A stretch of DNA of 14,897 nt from CAYVBJ01 sp964415185 (GCA_964415185.1 CAYPZI010000068.1:1-14897); one strand, 5' to 3'; shown: positions 7,632 to 14,885, counted from the first letter of the stretch. Numbers and translations are program-made. Notes: generated by a model from the sequence alone, not told the origin.

Positions 7632-8744
7632 ATGGAAGAGATTTTAAAACAGGCCAATGAAATTGCATTTGCAGGAAATGAACTTTGGAGGATTGCAGCA
7701 CTCTTTATTGTCATCATTACCTCATTTTTCATTGGAAAAATACTCAAATATGTATTTCAGAGAACTGCCCCGAAGCTTGAAGAAAAAGGCCAGAAGCTTT
7801 TATCGGTAGCACTTTTATCGGCATCGAATGCTGTTACTTTTCTGATCTTCTCATTTGGATTGCGTTTTGCTGTAACATTTCTCGTACTTCCGGAGAATTT
7901 TGAGGGTTTAATATTCACCACGGTAGAAATCCTGGTGATCCTCTCAATCGGTTACCTTGTCTACAAGCTTGTGGATGTGGTAGATGCCTGGCTGGAACGG
8001 TTCAAGGAAACTGAAGACCGGCAAATTGACGACATGCTGATTCCTCTTATCGGCAAGTCGATCAGAATTACGGTTTCTATCCTGGTGATACTCCAGGTTG
8101 CACAGACGCTCAGTGACAAGCCCATCACCAGCATCCTTGCAGGTATTGGAATCGGCGGCCTTGCACTCGGCCTCGCAGCACAGGATACCATCCGCAACTT
8201 CTTTGGATCGCTGATGCTTTTTGCCGACAAGCCGTTTAATGTCGGTGAACTGGTGAACCTGGACGGAAAACTCGGATCCATCCGGGAAGTGGGTGTCCGC
8301 ACAACAAAGATTCAAACGCTGGAAGGCCATATGCTTACCGTGCCTAACGGACAGCTTGCCAACATGACCATCCATAACATAGGGAAGAGGCCTTACATCC
8401 GCCGGGTGATGAACATCACCATCACATACGATACACCTCCTGAGAAGATTGACAAGGCACTGGAAATTTTAAAAGAAATATTCGATAATCATGAGGGTAT
8501 GAATGAAGATTTTCCTCCGAGGATTTTCTTTAACGAGTTTAATTCGGATTCACTGAATCTTGTGGTCTTTTACTGGTATCATCCGCCCGACTATTGGGAG
8601 TATATGGCCTTCAGCGAAAAGGTAAACCGTGAAATTTTTTCACGATTCAACAATGAGGGAATCGATTTCGCATTCCCGACTCAAACCCTGTACCTGGCCG
8701 GGGACAAAAAAAGGCCGCTTAATTTTAATACTAATAATGAATAG
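7632..8744 (+). CDS. MscS-family small-conductance mechanosensitive channel
   Basis: A 370-residue inner-membrane channel that would open under membrane tension and release solutes on hypo-osmotic shock. Hydrophobic segments lie near 20-41, 57-85, 93-116 and 140-158, then the pore helix with its Gly/Ala pattern AGIGIGGLALGLAAQDTIRN (170-189). The beta domain follows (FFGSLMLFADKPFNVGELV, 190-208; TVPNGQLANMTIHNIG, 236-251) and an alpha/beta C-terminal domain ending in FPTQTLYL (348-355). Members have 3 to 11 transmembrane helices; this one appears to have five, two more than E. coli MscS. It lies 14 bases after the metalloprotease and 10 bases before the TIM-barrel gene, so the three are likely co-transcribed. 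The ATG at 7632 is preceded by a GGGAAA-like weak ribosome site. Confidence 0.93.
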   Translation: MEEILKQANEIAFAGNELWRIAALFIVIITSFFIGKILKYVFQRTAPKLEEKGQKLLSVALLSASNAVTFLIFSFGLRFAVTFLVLPENFEGLIFTTVEILVILSIGYLVYKLVDVVDAWLERFKETEDRQIDDMLIPLIGKSIRITVSILVILQVAQTLSDKPITSILAGIGIGGLALGLAAQDTIRNFFGSLMLFADKPFNVGELVNLDGKLGSIREVGVRTTKIQTLEGHMLTVPNGQLANMTIHNIGKRPYIRRVMNITITYDTPPEKIDKALEILKEIFDNHEGMNEDFPPRIFFNEFNSDSLNLVVFYWYHPPDYWEYMAFSEKVNREIFSRFNNEGIDFAFPTQTLYLAGDKKRPLNFNTNNE

Positions 8745-8750
8745 AGGTGA
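8744..8750 (+). promoter_or_regulatory. Shine-Dalgarno site deciding the start of the TIM-barrel gene
   Basis: AGAGGTGA-like sequence (8743-8750) lies about 5 bases before the ATG at 8755. It supports this start over upstream in-frame ATGs at 8629 and 8737, and the protein then begins directly with a Tat signal. It is one of the few good Shine-Dalgarno sites in the window. Confidence 0.7.
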
Positions 8751-8754
8751 ACTT

Positions 8755-9624
8755 ATGGGATACTCACGACGCTCTTTCCTGAAACAATCAGCATTCATGG
8801 CGGGCGGCATTGCGGCCGGGACGCTTCCTTTTTTAAAAGCCTGTTCCGAATCCGGTACGGCCCCATCGTCAATGGCATTCGGCCTTCAGCTTTATACCCT
8901 TCGCGATGTCATTTCCGACGACCCTGAAGGTGTAATCGGAAAAGTAGCAAGCTACGGATATAATCAGATCGAAAGTTATGACGGGCCTCTCGGGATTTTC
9001 TGGGGCATGAAAAACACCGATTTCAAGTTTTTCCTGGATAATCTTGAATTATCGATGGTCTCGTCGCACGTAAATACCTCGGAAGATTTTGACAGGAAAG
9101 CGGGGGAACTGGCCGAAATCGGTGCCAAATACATTATTTCGCCATATGTTGGACCGCAGGAATCGCTTGATGATTTCAAAAGGATTGCAGACACCTTCAA
9201 CGAATTCGGCGATAAAGCCCGCCAATATGGTATCCGGTTTGCCTATCACAATCACGCTTACTCATTTGAAAAGATGGATGGAATCTATCCGCAGGATGTG
9301 CTTATGCAAAATACAAATCCCGACACGGTGGATTACCAGCTCGATATTTATTGGGTGGTTGCCGCCGGCGAAGACCCCGTGGAATGGATAAAAAAATATC
9401 CGGGCAGGTTTGTATCGGGCCATGTCAAGGATCTTGATAACAGTGGTGAAGAACCCGAATCCACAGTCCTGGGAACTGGTACTATTGATTTTCCTTCTGT
9501 TTTGAGAGTTGCCCGTGAAAACGGGATGGAGCATTTCATTGTGGAACAGGAAGCCTATATCAACACAACCCCGCTCGATGCGGTAAAAGCAAATGCGGAT
9601 TTCATGAAGGATCTGAGGCTTTGA
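8755..9624 (+). CDS. Tat-exported lipoprotein-like TIM-barrel sugar phosphate isomerase/epimerase
   Basis: A 289-residue protein of the xylose isomerase-like TIM-barrel family (AP endonuclease family 2 fold). It starts with a twin-arginine signal (SRRSFLK, 4-10) and a hydrophobic stretch ending in LKAC (27-30), which resembles a lipobox, so Cys30 may be acylated. Barrel features: FGLQLYTLRD (42-51), RFAYHNHAYSFE (161-172), YQLDIYW (194-200, Asp197), GHVKDLD (222-228, His223) and FIVEQEAY (261-268, Glu264); Asp197, His223 and Glu264 fit the usual metal-ligand positions. Members act on sugars or sugar-like ring compounds; the substrate here is unknown. The start at 8755 is preferred because of the Shine-Dalgarno site; a longer frame from 8629 overlaps the mscS-like gene and adds a non-family N-terminus. 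It is the last gene of the 5158-9624 set. Confidence 0.9.
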   Translation: MGYSRRSFLKQSAFMAGGIAAGTLPFLKACSESGTAPSSMAFGLQLYTLRDVISDDPEGVIGKVASYGYNQIESYDGPLGIFWGMKNTDFKFFLDNLELSMVSSHVNTSEDFDRKAGELAEIGAKYIISPYVGPQESLDDFKRIADTFNEFGDKARQYGIRFAYHNHAYSFEKMDGIYPQDVLMQNTNPDTVDYQLDIYWVVAAGEDPVEWIKKYPGRFVSGHVKDLDNSGEEPESTVLGTGTIDFPSVLRVARENGMEHFIVEQEAYINTTPLDAVKANADFMKDLRL

Positions 9625-9917
9625 GTTGTTTGGAAGGGCTTTGGTTGACTTAAATGCCTTACAGCGGGGTTGGAGGTGTTAATTTTATTTTGAACCTTTT
9701 TGTTTCACGCAGAGGGCGCGGTTAGTTGTCTGCGGAACTCAGCGATTCATCCGCGGAACTCTGCGAGAAACAATACTACCGGTTTCTTTCTCGCTGATGT
9801 TCGCTGAATTTGGCGCTGAGTTTCGCAGATGGAATGTTTCGGGCAGTATTGTTTTGCCCGACGCTGTCAGAACCATGGGAACGTACGATGGATGCTTACA
9901 GGTCTCATACCGCGATT
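9625..9917. other. Convergent intergenic region with long hairpin
   Basis: The gap lies between the plus-strand operon and the minus-strand S9 peptidase, which point at each other. It contains the imperfect hairpin at 9728-9830 and a smaller 7-bp inverted repeat, TCGGGCA (9839-9845) with TGCCCGA (9855-9861). Neither is followed by a T-tract on either strand, so a terminator role is unproven. No gene is seen. Confidence 0.6.
9728..9830. repeat. Long imperfect inverted repeat (about 100 bases)
   Basis: CTGCGGAACTCAGCG (9730-9744) pairs with CGCTGAGTTTCGCAG (9814-9828) at 14 of 15 positions, and GCGAGAAA (9763-9770) pairs perfectly with TTTCTCGC (9787-9794) around a 16-base loop. The region between the two stems is also partly complementary. 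Within each arm the unit TCAGCGA or TCGCTGA recurs at roughly 10-base spacing, so the arms are themselves degenerate tandem repeats. Confidence 0.7.
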
Positions 9918-12287
9918 TTAATCAGTATCCTCAGGTATATCCAGGTCGATATTGGTTCTGCGATGGCCGAGCAGGTGTGTGGCAAAATAGTCCCACAGCA
10001 TCCGTTCGAAGTAGTCGCTGTACCTTCCGAATCCGTGACGGCTTTCGGGGAAGATCATCATATCGAATCGTTTCCCGGCTCTTATCAGGGCATCGGCCAT
10101 CCGGTAGGTATTGGCCGGGTGGACGTTGTTATCAATACCACCGTGAACCAACAGAAGCCGCCCTTGCAGGTTATCGGCCAGGTCCTGGTTTTTCGGAATA
10201 TTTGAAACGAAATCGGTTACTTCTTCTTCAACGGTTTCGTCGTCTTCATTTTCCTTTTTCACTGTTTTTGTCTTTGCCTCCACACCGTGATGCACTTCGC
10301 CCCACCAGATATTATACACGTTATTGTCGTGGTTGCCGGCCGAAGATACCGCTACCTTGTAAAAATCGGGATAGGTAAGCAGCGCGGCTGTTGACATAAA
10401 TCCGCCGCCCGAATGGCCATAAATACCCACCCGGCTGAGGTCCATGTAAGAATGACGCCCGCCAAGCTCTTCAATTCCGGTACGGTTATCGGCAAGGGCA
10501 TAATCCCTTAGGTTTCCGTGGCCGTAGTTATGATACCACTTCTCGCGAAGCGGGCTGCCTCCGCGGTTTCCGAGTGATACTACCACAAAGCCTATCTGTG
10601 AAAGGGCATGAGCCCTGGCACTGGAACCGCCAAGTGAAAATGACCGGGGATACGGCTCTACCTGCGGTCCGGGGTATACGTAAGATACAACCGGGTATTT
10701 CTTTTCGGGATCGAAATCGGCCGGTTTCCACATCACTCCGTAAAGGTCGGTTATTCCATCGGCAGCTTTCACCGTTATCAATTCGGGTTTACGATAACCG
10801 GCCTCTTCCATTTTGCTGATGTCGGTTTCTTCAAGTTCAAGCACTACCCGTCCGTTTGTATCACGCAAAACCGTTTTTGTTGGCAGATCCGGCCTCGAAT
10901 AATTATTCACAAAATAATCGTCCGTATCACTCATGCTGAATGAATGGTTCGCTTCTTCGGGAGTTAGAAGCTGCATCCCGCTGCCGTCAAATTTGACCTT
11001 GTAGTGTTTAGAATAGTAGGGGTGGGATCCGTCCTCACGGCCTAATCCTTCAAAATAAATGGTCTGAGCCGTCGTATCGATCTGGGCGATATCGCCGACC
11101 ATAAAATGTCCCTGCGTAATTCTGTTTTTCAAATTGCCTTCCGAATCATAGCGGTATAGCTGTCCCCAACCGGTGCGTTCACTCCACCAGAGATATTCTT
11201 CGCCTTCGTTGATTATGGCAAGTTGTGCATAGCGCGTATTAAAGTAAGGATGGCTCTCTTCTGTCCACAGCACATCCGTTTCACCGGTTGTTGTATTAGC
11301 CTTCACAACATCAATCGTATCCCATGTCCTGTTGCGCCTCAGGATATAGAGGAAGTCGGATTCATCGGTTGTAAAAATGCCTCCGCTGTTAAAATAGACT
11401 CCGCCGAGTGATTGATCCGGCCATTTGTCGGTATCGAGCCGCACCCGGTCTCTTGTATCCACATCAAAAACGAGGATTTCGTCCTGGTAATGGTCATCTT
11501 CGCCCGGCAGGTTGTATTTATAAGTTTCCAGCTCGGGGCGTTTCTTAAGTGTGTTTATCACCCAGAGCTCGTCCACTTCCCGCCAGTCCTGCCTTTTAAC
11601 GTAAAGTTTTTGTTCATCCTCGAACCACCGGGCCCGTGAGCGCAATCGTTTGGTTGAGGTGGTATCACCGTGGTCAGCCTGGAAGCTGTACCAGCGTTCG
11701 CCGTCTTCGGTAAGCCGGATCTCAGTACTGTCGGGATCATCCGATCGCATGATATAGAGGTCATGTTCTCTCGCAAAAGAGATCCACGTGCTGTCGGGCG
11801 AATAGGTAGCCCAGGGCTCTCTCTCCTCTTTTTCCAGAGAATCCCCTTTTACAAGTTCCTGTCTGTCAACATTGTACTTGAATTGAATGCTGTCCACATG
11901 AAAGGTAAAAAGGCCGAGGTCTGTGTCGTAATCAAACTCCTTTAGGTCGAGGTCATGTGCTTTGAAACCGCGGTTAAAAATCTCCGAGAGCTGTGCCGAC
12001 ATATCTTCCCTGTCGAACAGCGGCCTTTTATTTTGTCTCTCGGCATCTACATAAACCCATTTTTTTCCTTCCGGTGTTTCCCACTCATACCAGAATTTAT
12101 TTGTGTCTTCAATCCAGTTTGGCCTGAGAAATGTGCTGCCGGTCATTTTTTGCATTTTATCGGATGTAAACCGTTCTGCAAGCTCGAAATTGCCTTTTTC
12201 CTGTGCAAAGCTGCCAATCGTAAATAACAAAAAAAGCACCGGGATCAGCGATGCTGTTTTTTGTAGAATTTTTGAATTCAACTGCAT
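9918..12287 (-). CDS. Secreted S9 family peptidase (dipeptidyl peptidase IV-like)
   Basis: A 789-residue serine protease of the prolyl oligopeptidase clan. A signal peptide (about 1-29, ending in FAQ) is followed by a DPP-IV-type N-terminal beta-propeller region (about 100-490; blades such as WSERTGWGQLYRYD at 368-381) and an alpha/beta-hydrolase domain (about 500-770). The catalytic triad is visible: Ser626 in GHSGGG, Asp719 in VHGGIDNNVHP and His751 in ESRHGFGR. I do not see an unambiguous Glu-Glu pair that anchors the free N-terminus in true DPP-IV, so strict dipeptidyl peptidase activity is not assured. A highly charged insertion (about 672-694, many Lys/Glu) interrupts the region before the Asp loop. 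The start ATG (complement of 12285-12287) follows an AAGGATT-like weak ribosome site. It is likely periplasmic or surface-located and degrades peptides. Confidence 0.93.
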   Translation of the reverse strand: MQLNSKILQKTASLIPVLFLLFTIGSFAQEKGNFELAERFTSDKMQKMTGSTFLRPNWIEDTNKFWYEWETPEGKKWVYVDAERQNKRPLFDREDMSAQLSEIFNRGFKAHDLDLKEFDYDTDLGLFTFHVDSIQFKYNVDRQELVKGDSLEKEEREPWATYSPDSTWISFAREHDLYIMRSDDPDSTEIRLTEDGERWYSFQADHGDTTSTKRLRSRARWFEDEQKLYVKRQDWREVDELWVINTLKKRPELETYKYNLPGEDDHYQDEILVFDVDTRDRVRLDTDKWPDQSLGGVYFNSGGIFTTDESDFLYILRRNRTWDTIDVVKANTTTGETDVLWTEESHPYFNTRYAQLAIINEGEEYLWWSERTGWGQLYRYDSEGNLKNRITQGHFMVGDIAQIDTTAQTIYFEGLGREDGSHPYYSKHYKVKFDGSGMQLLTPEEANHSFSMSDTDDYFVNNYSRPDLPTKTVLRDTNGRVVLELEETDISKMEEAGYRKPELITVKAADGITDLYGVMWKPADFDPEKKYPVVSYVYPGPQVEPYPRSFSLGGSSARAHALSQIGFVVVSLGNRGGSPLREKWYHNYGHGNLRDYALADNRTGIEELGGRHSYMDLSRVGIYGHSGGGFMSTAALLTYPDFYKVAVSSAGNHDNNVYNIWWGEVHHGVEAKTKTVKKENEDDETVEEEVTDFVSNIPKNQDLADNLQGRLLLVHGGIDNNVHPANTYRMADALIRAGKRFDMMIFPESRHGFGRYSDYFERMLWDYFATHLLGHRRTNIDLDIPEDTD

Positions 12288-12470
12288 AAAGAGAATCCTT
12301 ATTTTTAAATTTTGGTTAGGATTGCAATATGATCATTTCGTTAAAATGTTGCACCAGTTTTTACAAAGTTTTATTGCTTCACTGATACATGCTTCTCCCT
12401 GGTAGCATTCCCTTGAAATTTCGGAAGCAAATCATTCGGTTTAGACCACAATTCTCACAAACATTTTTCT

Positions 12471-13511
12471 TTGCCATTTAAGTTGAATGATGTGCCGCAT
12501 TCTGTGGTTTCATTTTTTTTAAGAAAAAAAAGAAGCAATCCTATAATAAGAAACAAATCATATCTGCTCTTTTTTTCAGCGGCATTCTTTGTGCTGATAT
12601 TGTGGGCTTGGTACATTATCAAATACGGTTTACTTACACCGTTATCCGATTACTGGTTTATGACAGTAGTTATGATATTCGGTTCGTTTATAGCCGGCGC
12701 AAGTTCCGAAGGGGGCGGTGCAATCGCCTACCCCGTAATGACTCTGTTTTTTGATATCGATACTGATGTAGCCAGAAATTTCAGTTTTGCAATTCAAAGT
12801 GTGGGCATGAGCTTCGCCTCTCTTTGGATTTTTTTATCAAAAGTGAAAATTGAGACAACTTACCTGTGGATTGCAGGCCTCGGTGGTTTAGCGGGTATAA
12901 TTACAGGATCCTGGTTTATTGCACCTTTTGTGCAACCATCCTATGCGAAGATGATGTTTGTTTCATTTTGGCTCAGCTTTGGCATTGCGCTTTGGGCAGT
13001 AAATTACACTCAGGATAGAAAATATATTGAATCGCTCCCCGCGCTTGATTACTTTCAGAAAACCGAGCTTTTTGCAGTAGGTGTAACAGGTGGCATCTTT
13101 TCCTCCATATTGGGTAACGGGCTGGATATATGTACGTTTGCTTATGTAGTACTTAAGTATGGTCTGTCAGAAAAAGTGGCAACACCTACATCTGTGATCC
13201 TTATGGCTTCAAATGCTATTGCCGGTTTTTTGGTTCAGTCACTCATTTTTGAATCAATTCAGACGGAAGCTGTCAATTACTTTTTAGTTAGCATTCCGGT
13301 TGTAATTTTTGGTGCACCTTTGGGAGCATATACAATAACAAAAATTGGAAGAAAACCAATTGCTGCTATTTTAATCGGCATAATCATTATTCAATTTATC
13401 TCTTCAATTTTTATCATAAAGCCAGGTATGGGCCTTCTGGCATTCTCATTTGTGATTTTTATGACCGGCATCGTTTTGTTTTTTATCCTGGCATCATACA
13501 GAAAAAATTGA
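12471..13511 (+). CDS. TSUP (TauE/SafE) family membrane permease, non-ATG start
   Basis: A 346-residue polytopic protein of the TSUP family, often annotated as a sulfite or organosulfonate exporter; the real substrate is unknown. Both family half-repeats are visible: GSFIAGASSEGGGAIAYPV (71-89) and VTGGIFSSILGNGLDICTFA (205-224), each followed by conserved helix segments. Hydrophobic helices lie near 31-50, 62-78, 104-121, 130-150, 160-178, 198-216, 238-258, 267-288, 298-315 and 319-340. No in-frame ATG exists before residue 63, which is inside the membrane part, so translation must start at a TTG (12471 or 12483) or GTG (12492) or depend on a frameshift. No Shine-Dalgarno site is visible. 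The start is therefore the least certain in the window. The gene is divergent from the S9 peptidase, 183 bases away. Confidence 0.85.
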   Translation: MPFKLNDVPHSVVSFFLRKKRSNPIIRNKSYLLFFSAAFFVLILWAWYIIKYGLLTPLSDYWFMTVVMIFGSFIAGASSEGGGAIAYPVMTLFFDIDTDVARNFSFAIQSVGMSFASLWIFLSKVKIETTYLWIAGLGGLAGIITGSWFIAPFVQPSYAKMMFVSFWLSFGIALWAVNYTQDRKYIESLPALDYFQKTELFAVGVTGGIFSSILGNGLDICTFAYVVLKYGLSEKVATPTSVILMASNAIAGFLVQSLIFESIQTEAVNYFLVSIPVVIFGAPLGAYTITKIGRKPIAAILIGIIIIQFISSIFIIKPGMGLLAFSFVIFMTGIVLFFILASYRKN

Positions 13512-13580
13512 TTATGCCATATATCCTGAAGAGTCCGGTTTAACTTGAAAAACTGTTCCCGGATGTGACCCCATCTCATT

Positions 13581-13620
13581 TTTGGCAATGGATTGAAAGG
13601 ATGCTTAACTTTGTTACAAT
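13581..13620 (+). promoter_or_regulatory. Promoter upstream of the hypothetical gene at 13648
   Basis: TTTG (13581-13584) and TAACTTTG (13606-13613) are 21 bases apart and match the Bacteroidota housekeeping promoter form (TTTG and TAnnTTTG). The same segment also contains a conventional TTGAAA (13593-13598) and TACAAT (13615-13620) pair with a 16-base spacer. Only one of these is likely real; the first is the better match to this lineage. Confidence 0.6.
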
Positions 13621-13647
13621 TATGAACAAAAAACCAACCAATAAATA

Positions 13648-14022
13648 ATGAAATTAGTCGATCCATCCGGAAAAGAAGTAACCAGTAAGGAGAACAAAGA
13701 AGCGGGCAATCTTGAAAACCAACTGAATAAAAAAATTGAGAAGTTGCTCGAGCCCGTTATGAATAAAATCAAATTGTCGGGAGGCCAAATCCCACAGCAA
13801 CAGCTCTATCAATTATCATCGGCTGCTCACCAGATGCTTTTTAACCGAATGGTATTTAATCTTGCCGTAAAGGCCGGAGTTGAGGATATTAGCGAATTAC
13901 TGAGTGAAGATGATATCGAAGAGTTGCAGACAGACCTGAACAACCAGCTTCAGGTTGTTGACAGTTCCGAAATGGCAGAAGCCATGAAGAATCAGGGTGA
14001 ACAGAAGGGAGATGATTCCTGA
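13648..14022 (+). CDS. Hypothetical cytoplasmic protein, 124 aa
   Basis: I do not recognise this protein. It is highly charged and Gln/Glu-rich, has no signal peptide or membrane helix, and is predicted mostly helical by eye (residues 20-45, 48-75, 78-105). The middle part (QQQLYQLSSAAHQMLFNRMVF, 50-70, is amphipathic and the rest acidic) suggests a small protein-binding or regulatory protein. A good promoter lies just upstream (13581-13620), 27 bases or more before the ATG. The next gene begins 78 bases after its stop. Codon usage looks like its neighbours, so it is probably expressed, but its role is unknown. Confidence 0.7.
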   Translation: MKLVDPSGKEVTSKENKEAGNLENQLNKKIEKLLEPVMNKIKLSGGQIPQQQLYQLSSAAHQMLFNRMVFNLAVKAGVEDISELLSEDDIEELQTDLNNQLQVVDSSEMAEAMKNQGEQKGDDS

Positions 14023-14100
14023 GCAGCGCTGCGATTTAATACCCTAAAACGGCTTTCTATTCGTTATCCATAACAAGGGATAAAAGCGAAAAAGAAAGCA

Positions 14101-14520
14101 ATGAAAAAAATTGCAACATTGACATATAAGATCTTTGTTGCTTTGATCGTATTATTGTGTTGTCTCGATTATGAAACCGTTCGGGCACAGGAGGCAAAAA
14201 AAGATACGCTTTATCTGAATGAATGGGTCGAGCGGCAGTATAACTTTACGCAAGACCGTGTCATCTCCGATATGAGTTTCAACGGTTTTGATTCCAATGA
14301 CTACTCTGCTTACCACTACCGCAGAAACAGTGAGCTTAGTGAGAATCTATATGAGGTAATCAGGAGAATAAACCTAAGGCCAAGAGACCGTGTCAAATTA
14401 ACCGACAGAATTTACTTCACAATAAACAATGAATATATTCCGGGCTTTTTGCAGCTTTACCAGATGCCCATTCCAAAACCTCCCGAAAATCCTGAACTAA
14501 TTCGAATAGAGGATAATTGA
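14101..14520 (+). CDS. Hypothetical exported protein, 139 aa
   Basis: I do not recognise this protein. Residues 1-29 form a signal peptide (hydrophobic core about 9-22, cleavage probably after VRA at position 29 or 30, then QEAKKD). The mature part has a Tyr/Asn/Arg-rich segment (about 40-95, with QYNFTQDRVISDMSFNGF) and a C-terminal half ending in a proline-rich PIPKPPENPE run (about 122-131). The extracytoplasmic location is the only firm inference. It follows the 13648 gene by 78 bases with no visible terminator between them, so co-transcription is possible. A weak purine-rich stretch (AAAAAGAAAG) precedes the ATG. Confidence 0.7.
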   Translation: MKKIATLTYKIFVALIVLLCCLDYETVRAQEAKKDTLYLNEWVERQYNFTQDRVISDMSFNGFDSNDYSAYHYRRNSELSENLYEVIRRINLRPRDRVKLTDRIYFTINNEYIPGFLQLYQMPIPKPPENPELIRIEDN

Positions 14521-14551
14521 TTATCAATTATTCGTAATGATCATTTTTTTT
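14513..14551 (+). terminator. Possible weak AT-rich terminator
   Basis: ATAATTGA (14513-14520) pairs with TCAATTAT (14524-14531) around a 3-base loop across the stop codon, and AATGATCATT (14536-14545) is a palindrome running into eight T's (14544-14551). The stems are AT-rich and weak; it may end transcription of the 14101 gene. Confidence 0.3.
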
Positions 14552-14573
14552 AAAAAAGTACGTGTACCTTATT

Positions 14574-14649
14574 GCGGCGTTAAGACTGGATTAAGCTTCT
14601 ATGACGGCGTAACGCCAAATTTAGTGTAGCAATGCGTTTATTACGCCGC
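14574..14649. repeat. Nested GGCGT/ACGCC inverted repeats
   Basis: GCGGCGT (14574-14580) pairs with ACGCCGC (14643-14649) over 76 bases. Inside lie GGCGT (14606-14610) and ACGCC (14612-14616) separated by a single A, and GCGT (14634-14637) with ACGC (14643-14646). Four GGCGT-type arms in 76 bases suggest a folded single strand. Confidence 0.5.
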
Positions 14650-14782
14650 CCATGAATAAAGCAAAGCCTGTCATCAGTCAGGAGACGGAAGAGGTTCCAA
14701 TTGAACCCAACAATAATTAATTATAACTGAGTAGAGCCTGATTGCCGTTCTTCTGAATAAGATAGTGATTCTGCGAAACTAG

Positions 14783-14885
14783 TGTCATGTCAACTGTAAA
14801 CCCGCAAAGTTTTATCTCGGAGTTGCTTCTATTTATCTAACGTACTGCCATTTCAGAAAAGAAACTTTGCGGGTTTCTTATGACA
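14783..14885. repeat. Perfect 15-bp inverted repeat with outer TGTCAT/ATGACA
   Basis: AAACCCGCAAAGTTT (14798-14812) and AAACTTTGCGGGTTT (14862-14876) are perfect inverted repeats with 49 bases between. Outside them, TGTCAT (14783-14788) and ATGACA (14880-14885) are a second complementary pair. There is no T-tract after it. It could be a small MITE-like element, a hairpin RNA or a recombination site. Confidence 0.75.

Noticed and set aside
8629..8754. Upstream start for the TIM-barrel gene
   Set aside because: The longer frame overlaps the mscS-like gene, adds an N-terminus unlike the family and hides the Tat signal; a good ribosome site supports 8755.
9797..10378. 193-codon plus-strand frame opposite the S9 peptidase
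   Set aside because: It starts in the hairpin repeat and overlaps the conserved catalytic end of the S9 peptidase; its Arg/Ser/Tyr-rich composition is typical of a shadow frame.
14023..14032. GCAGCGCTGC palindrome just after the 13648 gene
   Set aside because: It is a single 10-base palindrome without a T-tract; chance or a minor feature.
14574..14649. Integron attC site
   Set aside because: GGCGTT and related arms are suggestive, but the required RYYYAAC and GTTRRRY core boxes in the right orientation are not present, and no integrase is nearby.
14783..14885. Intrinsic terminator
   Set aside because: The 15-bp arms are separated by 49 bases and no T-tract follows on either strand.
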